A stretch of DNA of 64,000 bases from Nigrospora sphaerica (taxonomy: Eukaryota; Ascomycota; Sordariomycetes; Amphisphaeriales; Apiosporaceae): contig JAGVVL010000017.1 of the NCBI GenBank assembly GCA_018287875.1, positions 2,356,001 through 2,420,000 of the forward strand, in the 5' to 3' direction. Shown here one piece after another: positions 55,689-64,000 of the stretch (positions are counted from its first letter, which is position 1; every line of letters begins with the position of its first letter). Position numbers and translations under genes: made by a program. The notes under the pieces are model-generated. The model was not told the DNA's origin, did no database searches, and saw nothing but the letters and a program-made list of their open reading frames with translations.

Positions 55689-56538
55689 GGTCGCCGGCTC
55701 GGGTGTGAAGTGCGTTTCTGGGCGGTTTATTGTTCTTGTACGTCAGCGGCATCGCGGTGAGGGGAAACTCGCGATACCTCCGGTTAGGACGACGCGTCTA
55801 GTGGCGCGACTGGACGGTCTTGGGCCTCGGCTTCATAAAGGGGGCGCATAGTGTAGTTACAATGGCTCGAAGAGCTGGCGGATCCGGGTTGGGGGCATCG
55901 GGAGTTGGCACAAGCTGCCAACGGTCCACGTTCCAGGTAGGTTCACTTTTGCGGAGGGGGAAGGGGAGGGGCAGCGGCCCTGGCAAAGCTGGAAGGCTCT
56001 ACAAAGGGCCAATGCGACAGGCCACACAGCCCATGCCACTGATCCGAGCCATCCAGGCTCTTCCCATCTCGTGGTAGTCCGTCCCATGGGCACACGGGAT
56101 CTTACTGACGGCGCCCCATGCGTCAAGTAGAAGCACTGCCGATTAGAGTGGTATACAAACCCAGTGGCACACAGACAGGCGCTCCTACGTGTGTTGGGTA
56201 CCTTGCGTCCAACTTCGGATAGCATCCATCCTTCTTTATCAGATTGATGTACACTGGTTAAAGTAGTGTGTGCAGCGTCTCCTCTTGCTCCATGTTGTTT
56301 CCGCCCATCGAGTACATAACCATTAGTCCGTCCCGTCTCGCTGGGGCTGCGGCGACAGCATAATCTGTCAACGTGGGGCATCTTTGCCTCGACGCCAGAC
56401 CGTACTGATCTGTCCCACACAGCACTTAGTTGGCGATACCTATCAGCACACATTGGAAAGCAGATGCACTTCATTCCGCCGCCGCCCAATCTTCGTCTTT
56501 CGTCGGCGGTGCCAGTACTTCGTTCTACGCCTGTCAGC
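55689..56538. other. 850-bp head-to-head promoter region
   Basis: Separates the start codons of the 655-residue protein gene (-) and RRD1 (+). No other gene is visible. An in-frame ATG at 56464 would extend RRD1 by 25 residues into this region. Confidence 0.5.
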
Positions 56539-57992
56539 ATGGGCGAATCGACCACAGCGGCGCGATTCCCTACCCTCGAGGTGTTGGACCCCGCCGCTCC
56601 GCATACTTTCATCCGGCCTCAGAAATGCATCAATGACGGCCCCGATGTCAATAGCTTTCTCAGGTCCAAAGCATATCGCGATATCGGCGTGTTCGTTATG
56701 CAGCTCAACCGCGCCATGTGCCCGCGGAAGGTCAAGGATGGCAGTGGCAAAGATAAGATCCAGACCTTTCCTATCGGCTCCGAGTATGAGACGCAGCCAC
56801 CTGCGTCGGTCAAAAGCATCCAAGACATGCTTTCCAAGATCGAGGCCCTCATTGACGACGCTCCGCCGGATCCTGGCCCTAGGCGCTTCGGCAATGTCAG
56901 CTTTCGGAGATGGTATCAGTTGCTGGAAGAGCAGCTGCCCACGCTGCTAAGCCAACATGTGCCTCAAGCCATACGCAGTTTTGGCACTGTGGAGAGCGGC
57001 GAAAGAGCGACATCCGCAGAAGATGAGCTCAAATCCTACCTCATGGGTTCTTTTGGAAGCGCCCAGAGACTGGATTATGGCACAGGTCACGAGTTGAGCT
57101 TCCTTGCCTTCATAGGCTGCTTATGGAAGCTGGGCACCTTCAAAGACGGCAAGCCCGGAGGCGATGTTGAGCGCAGTATTGTTCTGGGCATATTCGAACC
57201 TTACCTCAGGGTATGCCGTCGGCTCATTCTAACCTACACCTTGGAACCAGCAGGATCCCATGGAGTCTGGGGCCTGGACGACCATTCGTTCCAGCCCTAC
57301 ATATATGGCTCGGCTCAACTGACGCGACCTATTACCGATGAGGAGCCCATGCCTCTTGAAGGCTCCGTCCTTCGAGCACCCAAACCCGGTCAGGTGGTAA
57401 AGCCCGAGTTTGTCCAAGAGGAACGGAAACGCAACATGTATTTCTCGGCCATCGGCTTCATCAACGACGTCAAGACCGGGCCATTCTGGGAGCATAGTCC
57501 GATTCTCTTCGACATCTCTGGCGTTAGAGATGGATGGGGCAAGATCAACAAGGTATTTTATCATTACCTCAAGGGGAGAACGACTTTGGACGGATGCTAA
57601 ACTCCTTGCAGGGCATGATCAAGATGTTCAATGCCGAGGTTCTCTCCAAGTTCCCCGTCGTTCAACATTTCTACTTTGGTTCGCTCTTTTCGTGGGAGGC
57701 AGACCCCGATGCTGCCGAGCCCCAACAGTCGGTTCACATGGCAAATCAACCTGCGACGGCACCTACCGGAGGAAACTTTCAGGCACCTGGCGCGGCGGTG
57801 GGCACGGCAGCTCCTTGGGCCCAGGCTCCGAATATACCGCCTTCCGGAGCCGGGATTCCCTATTCCCATTTATCTGGAGCTGGAGGCCGACCGACGGCCA
57901 GACCCGGCCCACCACAGCCCAGCGCTGAGGCTGCGTCTATGTCGTCTATGCGCGCGCCTTGGGTCAAGCCTGGCGATGGATCCAGTGGCTGA
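56539..57992 (+). CDS. RRD1: Serine/threonine phosphatase 2A activator (peptidyl-prolyl isomerase)
   Basis: PTPA-family protein that activates PP2A-type phosphatases and has prolyl isomerase activity. Exons are 56539-57552 and 57612-57992, giving 464 residues; starting at 56464 would give 489. Motifs: [65 protein letters not shown] (about 168-187), [25 protein letters not shown] and [16 protein letters not shown]. After the intron come [20 protein letters not shown] and then a Pro/Gly/Ala-rich tail of roughly 80 residues, typical of filamentous-fungal Rrd1 rather than Rrd2. It is divergent from the 655-residue protein gene. Confidence 0.93.
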
Positions 57993-58891
57993 CATTAACC
58001 GGCACATTCTGTGTCGATCGGTTCTGTTCAGTCACGTTTCGACTGAAGCATATGATCTACATTATAGCTCCATCGATCCTCATACCCGTCTCGAATTTTG
58101 CAAAGACGACAGTACCTCGAGTGGCGGAGCGTCTACATGTACAACCGTGTGATTATATCGGCACGGAGAACGGCGCTGCCTAAAGCCTCGATGGTATGCT
58201 CGTTACCAGACCTCGATTCAGTATATTGGCGTCCGCTTCCCATCGCCAATGAGTCATTCCAGATCGAATGCGTCCACCGACACATCAATACAACAGCAGC
58301 AGTTGGTACCATGTGCATCATTTTTGGCGAAACGGTGGTTGCACTAACAGTCAATATCTCTCCGAATGGGCTGGGGTGTGTAATTGTGAGCTGGCGGGCC
58401 ATAAAAGACAGCCCGCATAACGTGACCAAACAATAGGGAGCTATAATGTACCTCTGGTCTCAAATCGCAAAAGGCGCCCCCCCTGCGCAGGCTCTATGTT
58501 CGGTAGGATGCGGGCTAGCCGAAGACTGGAGCCGACGGTACAAGCCGCGGAACACAATTCGCTTAACATGTAATGATCGGAATGAAGGGTGTGAATCCAA
58601 CCATTTCCAGGAAATATCTGCCGTAGAGCGCAGCCTATCGTAACCATTGCAACGAGGCTTCCCGTATTACTCAAAGTTGAGGGGTGCATGTACGCTTACG
58701 TGTGTTCCCCCGCTTACTGTAAGGCTGGCGAAGCCGGACAAATTTCAGCTGGCTGCTTGAACTTATGTTGATTCACCATCTACCTCTTTCCCAACACCCT
58801 GCAACGTCTTCTCACGGTACAACGTTCTTTTCAACCAGCAAAACTATTCTTTTAGTAATACACACGCCAATTGAAATTCTTCCTCTTGATC
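57993..58891. other. Intergenic region, RRD1 to proline iminopeptidase
   Basis: No gene with motifs. The 100 bp before 58892 are CT/A-rich and read as leader. Confidence 0.5.
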
Positions 58892-59933
58892 ATGGCCCTA
58901 GATTCGGGTTACATACACGGGGATGCGTTCGACCAGGGCGATCTGCCCGTGAGTGATATTCACACTGTTCACTACGAGCAGTATGGCAAGCCAGATGGCA
59001 AGCCAGGTAACTGATCCATCGACTTTTGCCACGAAGTGGCCCAGGTAGCATCGCTGACTCTCGGCTGTAGTCATATTTCTGCATGGCGGACCAGGCGCTG
59101 GCACGTCGAGTAAGAACACGACTTTCTTCGATCCGGCCATCTACCGGGTGGTTCTGCTTGACCAGCGGGGCGCCGGCAAGTCAACGCCCTGCGCCGAAAT
59201 ACTGGACAACACGACGCAATACCTCATCGAGGACGTCGAGACGTTGCGCCGGCGCCTGGATATCCCGAAGTGGCACATGGTCTTCGGCGGCTCCTGGGGC
59301 TCGACCCTGTCGCTGGCATACGCCCAGGCGCACCCGGAGCGCGTAGGGTCGCTTGTCCTGCGCGGCATCTTCTTCGGGAGCCGCGCGGAGCTGGAATGGG
59401 GCGACAAGGGCACCCGGACCTTCTTCCCGGAGCTCCAGGAGCAGTTCCTCAACTTCCTGCCGGCCGCCGACCGCGCCACGCCCGAGGCGAGTTACTACAG
59501 GCTCCTGACCTCGGGCGACCCCGCCTCGCAGCTCGCCGCCGGCCGGGCCTGGAACACGCGCGAGATCCTCATGAGCACGATCGAGACGGGCCCCGACACC
59601 CTGGCCATCCTCGAGAACGAAAACTGGGTCATGTCGCACGCGCGTCTCGAGGCGCACTATTTTGTGAATGCTTGCTTTCTGGAGGACCGCCAGCTGGTCC
59701 GGCCGGAGAACGCGGCCAAGATCCAACACATCCCAACCAGCATCGTGCAAGGCCGTCTCGACTTTGTGTGCCCGCCCTCAGCTGCCTGGGACCTCCACAA
59801 GGCTTTGCCGCAGTCCAAGATCTACTTCATCGCCAATGCCGGCCACAGTGCCATGGAGCCTGGTACGTTCAAGAGGCTTCGGGCTGTGTGTGATGAGTAT
59901 GCGCAACTGGACACGGGCGCCGGTAAGCAGTGA
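58892..59933 (+). CDS. pip: Proline iminopeptidase, alpha/beta hydrolase S33
   Basis: Releases N-terminal proline from peptides. Exons are 58892-59006 and 59071-59933, giving 325 residues. Exon 1 ends KPDGKP and the splice restores the oxyanion-hole motif VIFLHGGPGAGTS. Further family motifs: VVLLDQRGAGKSTP, the nucleophile elbow GGSWGS with Ser113, LVLRGIFF, an Asp in QGRLDFVCPP, and a His in NAGHSAMEP. Length and order match bacterial-type proline iminopeptidases, which are widespread in fungi and usually cytosolic. No signal peptide is present. The single intron has donor GTAACT and branch CTGAC. Confidence 0.94.
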
Positions 59934-61528
59934 TTGGGTAGATGACAGACGCCGAGTCAGACCGAGATGTGAGCGCATGGTCAGGAGGGGAGAATCTCGA
60001 CTAAGTAAGCAGCCCAGCTCGGTCAATGGATGGGCATGAGCGATGTTGCATCTTCCCGTAAGCAGCTTCCATGTAGCGTTAGGCCGGTAGATCTTGAACT
60101 TCCTCGGCCGGGTGAGGAGTCAACTTCTCCGAGCGGCGGGGATAATGCAACCTGGCGACCCGATCCATGACACACAGGATATCCACCTCCTCAATTCATT
60201 GTTTCTGAACCCCGAGGAACGATGCCCACCGCCGGCGTATCCTTCTTTGCTGAGTGCCATGTTGCCTCCCGCAGCCATTGCTAATAAGTACCTGCCTAGC
60301 ATAGCACTTGAGCGACCGCGGCCCCATCGCGACCGGAACCGCCCGTCAGACGTCAACAGGCAGGCGTTCGGTGCGTGAGATATCTTCTTCTCCTTACGCA
60401 ACAGAAGGTCGAAAGACATATGCACGCTCGCCACGCATGACTGCCGGTGCCTACTTCACATGCCATGGCTCGTCGTCTCGCGGTACGGAGAAGCCAAGCC
60501 ATCTCCCGCCCCCGCCTTCTCCGCAGGAAATCCTTACAGCCACCATGTTGGCCATAATCCGCCATGGGTACCCCGCAAGTCCCCCAGATTTCGGCACTCT
60601 AGCCCGTCGCCGAGCCAGGCTTTGCATGGAAATGCTTCCGCTAGCGCCGGACGGGCACACGGGGACATGGGTATAATCGAGCACGGCGGCCGGGAACCTG
60701 CGTCCTGGTGGCGTTTCCCCAGGTTTCTTTCTTCGTATACGAGGCAAGCCAAAGGCAGGTAAGGGACGGAGATTGGATATGCGCTTGCTGCTTGCTGAGG
60801 CGCATGCTTACTCTGTGACGCCCTCCCGCAGCTCGGCGATCCACTCAAGCTATCGTCGATCGACTCTCTCGTGGCCCCCGGATCAGGCTCAATGTACTCA
60901 GCAGCAGCGCTTGCCATGGCTTGATCACTCCTCCGGCGGCTGAGGGAGTCCTCACGGCATCTCAATGGGGGGTTGGTGTTCGTCTGGTGCCTTCAACATG
61001 CCTCTGTGAGGGAAACAGAAATGTAGACCATGGTACCTGCTTTGGACCCTCCATCTCAGCGTCTCGTTTGAAACCAGGCTCGGACTGTACACGAGACCCT
61101 TGCTACATAGTGAGCGACCTTCCCTCCCGAGCAAGTCCGCCCCACGACTGCTTCGCGGCTCACGGGAAAATGGTTGTCACATAGACCCAGCTCAACACGG
61201 CCTCGTGAGATGTGTGGGTCACCAGGGGTAGCATGCACTCCCCGCGCTTACTTTGGACTCGGGAGTGACATGTTCACCACCATGGAAGGCATTACTGAGG
61301 CTCGGCATCATGTGAAGACGGTACGCAGACTCGAGTGATGCCCGAGGAGCAGCAGCCACAGGCACTGGGTGATCAGGTTCACTCGCGGGAGAACTTGGAC
61401 TTGAACAGCTATAAATAAGACATTCCCTCCCTCTCGATGCTCACCTCCCCTTCACTAACTACACAGATCGAGCTATAAGCACACGTATAAAATAGACACC
61501 AGCCTCTCCTCTCAAGCCGCCCTTGAAA
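59934..61528. other. 1.6-kb region upstream of the CFEM gene
   Basis: No gene recognised. The right end carries a candidate TATA box at 61410-61417 and a CT-rich leader. Confidence 0.5.
61410..61417 (+). promoter_or_regulatory. Candidate TATA box of the CFEM gene
   Basis: TATAAATA, 119 bp before the start codon and followed by a CT-rich stretch. A second TATAAAAT at 61486-61493 is too near the ATG to be the main element. Confidence 0.5.
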
Positions 61529-61974
61529 ATGCAGTTCACCACCGCCCTCTTCGCCCTCTTCGCCACCATGGCCGCGGCTCAGGACACCTCCCTGATCCCC
61601 GCTTGCGCCCGGCCTTGCTTCAGAGACAGCCTGGGCCTCAGCGGTTGCGCCGGCGAGACGGACTTCCGGTGCCTCTGCGCGTACGTCTGCCCCCCACGCG
61701 CGTAGCGGGATGCTATGCTCCTCCGATGGCCCGAACCGCGCCAGCTAACGCTCGCCTCCTACAGATCCAGCGCGTACAACACGGCCGTCCTGACTTGTGT
61801 CACAACCTCTTCGGGCTGCTCCGCCACCGACCAGTAAGTACTCCTCCTACCTACTTGTCTTTTTGCGTCCTCGCAGATTCGTGTACTTCGGTCCTGACAG
61901 TGAGGCCTAGGCTCGCTACTCTTTCTTGGGCCCAGAACACCTGCAACTCGGTCGGTGTCCCTATCCAGATTTGA
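61529..61974 (+). CDS. Small secreted CFEM-domain protein
   Basis: 94 residues from exons 61529-61680, 61765-61833 and 61911-61974. A signal peptide covers residues 1-18 (MQFTTALFALFATMAAAQ). The mature part is a single CFEM domain with all eight cysteines: 26, 30, 40, 48, 50, 62, 69 and 85, in the order CARPC, SGC, FRCLC, LTC, GC, NTC. Asp45, in the position that binds haem in characterised secreted CFEM proteins, is present (GETDFRC). There is no C-terminal hydrophobic segment, so no GPI anchor: the protein should be freely secreted. The third exon start was chosen by frame; the nearer acceptor, GGGCCCAG, gives a frameshift. Roles known for the family are haem/iron uptake and host interaction; which applies here is open. 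Confidence 0.85.
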
Positions 61975-62554
61975 TTTAGAGAGTGCGGGCAAGGGAAGGC
62001 GAGGTGCTGCTGTTCTAGCTAGAGATCCGCGCGAGGGGATTTATGCAAGCATATGTTTAGCGGAGACCGTGAAGCGGCGCCAGTCCCCTGTTTTCGGAAA
62101 GCCTCCTCTTCCCCTGGTGAAGGTGACCATTACGCTGGCCTGGTTCCGGGCATGTCTGTCTGTGGCACTGAAGATGCATGGCGAGGTGCGAAACTTAGGA
62201 ACCAGGAGTCATCATAAGGAGGTAAAATCCGACAGAAACAAGGCCATATACAATGCTTCTTGGCTGTGCGACAATTGACGGCTCTATCTAATACCGACAA
62301 CACGGGTTGTGTGCCCAATGAGGACAAAACGAGCGTGCTGGGATGGCTCCAGGTTTGGAATGGGGCAAAACGGATCGAGTATGTGGGTAGCTGATCGCTC
62401 TTGCCGTTCCAGCCAACGGCAGCTAGAAACTTCTGATAAGAAACGACAACAGATGCAACGTCACAAGCGAACTTCCCCCCACATTGTACATATAAAATGG
62501 AGCGAGGAGACAAGTCGCCAATTCGGTCCTTTATCTGCCAGAATTCCCTCTGAA
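61975..62554. other. Promoter region of the amidase gene
   Basis: Contains a TATA candidate at 62491-62497 and, directly overlapping it, an ATG (62497) that opens an 18-codon frame ending one base before the amidase ATG. Nothing else is seen. Confidence 0.5.
62491..62497 (+). promoter_or_regulatory. Candidate TATA box of the amidase gene
   Basis: TATAAAA, 64 bp upstream of the start codon at 62555; this implies a leader of only about 30 bases. Confidence 0.45.
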
Positions 62555-64000
62555 ATGACCAACTCGGGCGAGTCGTGGCAGGCCGCCGCCGCCGCCAAGC
62601 GGGAAGCCATTCTCAACTCTATCCCGGAGGCGTGGCGTTTGTCCAGCATCCCCACCGCCGACCAGCAGCCAGATGTTACGGGGCCCTACATCCGGCAGTT
62701 CCTCAGTCCGAAAGAGGTGGAAATTACGGAGACAGGTGCTATCGGTATCGTCGAGAAGACGTCATCGGGGGCCTGGACGGCCGTGGAAGTCACCGAGGCC
62801 TTCTGCCACCGAGCGTCGATAAGCCATCAGCTTGTAATTTTGCGTCGTCTGTCTCGGTGGCGTCTAGACTGACTCGAGTCGCCAGGTCAACTGCCTTCAC
62901 GAGACTTTCTATGAGGCGGCGCTTCGGGACGCCGAGGAGCTCGACGCGTACCTGGAACAGCACGGTGAACCCAAGGGACCCCTCCATGGCCTTCCAGTCA
63001 GCCTGAAGGACCAATTCCACGTCAAAGGTGTCGAGACGACCATGGGTTACGTCGGCTGGATTGGGACCTTTGAGGGTCTCCGGATCGACAAGCGCTACAG
63101 GACGTTTGAGAGCGAGATGGTGCGTGAGCTACGCAGCCTCGGTGCGGTACTGTACTGCAAGACCAGCGTGCCGCACACCCTGATGAGCGGAGAGACGGTC
63201 AACAACATTATAGGATATACTTGGAATCCCAAGAACCGCCATCTGGCCGCCGGGGGTAGCTCTGGAGGCGAAGGCGCTCTGATCGCGCTTCGCGGGTCGC
63301 CCGGCGGCTTTGGCACCGACATTGGAGGCTCCATCCGGTCGCCAGCGGCGTCTTGCGGGCTGTTCGGGCTGCGGCCGACGACGGGCCGGCTCCCGTATCA
63401 GGGCATGGCCAACTCGATGGACGGGCAGAACAGCGTGCTCAGCGTCGTCGGGCCGCTCGCCGCGTCGGCCGATGACGTGCGCCTGCTAACGCGCGCCATC
63501 CTGTCGGCCGAGCCCTGGCTCCACGACCCGCTCGTGGCCGAGATGCCCTGGCACGAGGGCCTCGAGGAGGATACGCGGCGCCTCCTCGCCGCCTCGGACC
63601 TCGGCGCCGGCCTGCTCGCGCACGACGGCGTCGTGGCCCCGCATCCCCCGATCCGGCGCGCCCTCGCCATCGTCCGCGACGTGCTCGCCCGCACCGGCAA
63701 TAAGGTCATGGACTGGAACCCCCCCGCCCACAGCCGCATCGTCGAGCAGGTCCTCAAGACGTGGGTCTACGACGGCGGCGCTGATTTGCGCCACCAGTTC
63801 ACCCTGTCGGGCGAGCCTCCCTCGAAGCAGGTGGCCAAAATCGCCGAGGCGCGCCCGGGCGCCAGCGCGTCCGACATCGCGGCCGTGAACCGCAGCCTGA
63901 GAGGGCTGCGGAAGGAGTACCTGGACTACTGGAACAGCACCATGCAATCTTCGGGCACGGGGCGTCCCGTCGATGTCCTCGTCGTCCCCGTCGCCCCCTT
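62555..64000 (+). CDS. Amidase (acetamidase / fatty-acid amide hydrolase-like), 3' end outside window
   Basis: Amidase-signature hydrolase that converts carboxamides to acids and ammonia. Exons are 62555-62833 and 62886->64000; the 52-bp intron has donor GTAATT and branch CTGAC. About 465 residues are visible of an expected 530-580. The Ser-cisSer-Lys triad is complete: Lys134 in VSLKDQFHVKG, Ser218 in GGSSGGEGAL and Ser242 in GTDIGGSIRSP; the 24-residue spacing of the two serines is normal. LFGLRPTTGRLPYQG follows. The E after GGSSGG is characteristic of the AmdS/FAAH branch rather than GatA. No signal peptide is visible. The reading frame is open to the window edge. Confidence 0.92.

Noticed and set aside
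56464..56538. 25-residue N-terminal extension of RRD1
   Set aside because: In frame but Pro/Leu-rich and without family similarity; the ATG at 56539 gives a normal Rrd1 start. Left open.

Overview
This window is nuclear DNA of a filamentous ascomycete (Pezizomycotina, most likely Sordariomycetes). The evidence is many short introns of about 50-110 bp with GT...AG borders and CTAAC/CTGAC branch sites, GC-rich coding DNA with AT-richer gaps, and typical filamentous-fungal genes: AcuK, a QDE-2-type Argonaute, an ExgD-type glucanase, a CFEM protein, a GH18 chitinase and a P450. I find no ribosomal or convincing transfer RNA gene, no intact transposon and no CRISPR array.

Layout. 0-1.25 kb: 3' part of a four-helix membrane protein gene (-). 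4.7-7.1 kb: an RS-rich coiled-coil nuclear protein and an EFM7/NNT1-type methyltransferase (+). 9.6-13.1 kb: Argonaute (+), with RGG-type 27-bp repeats at its 5' end. 14.6-18.3 kb: a small mitochondrial-type protein (+), a RING protein (-) and riboflavin kinase (+). 19.0-21.3 kb: AcuK (-), followed by a 7.2-kb gene-free stretch. 28.5-31.1 kb: membrane-anchored exo-1,3-beta-glucanase (-). 32.3-33.6 kb: branched-chain 2-oxoacid dehydrogenase E1 beta (+). 36.5-46.1 kb: secreted chitinase, secreted GH5 mannanase, an MFS transporter and a cytochrome P450, all on the + strand. 47.4-51.0 kb: a long coiled-coil protein (-). 53.7-58.0 kb: an unrecognised 655-residue protein (-), head-to-head with the PP2A activator RRD1 (+). 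58.9-59.9 kb: proline iminopeptidase (+). 61.5-62.0 kb: small secreted CFEM protein (+). 62.6 kb to the end: amidase (+), cut by the window edge.

The genes are mostly independent housekeeping and accessory functions. AcuK (gluconeogenesis), E1 beta (branched-chain amino-acid catabolism) and the proline iminopeptidase (peptide breakdown) all touch use of non-sugar carbon, but nothing in the DNA shows co-regulation. The only run that looks like an accessory block is the co-oriented chitinase, mannanase, MFS and P450 set. Exon borders were worked out by hand from reading frame, splice consensus and family motifs; no alignment was run.
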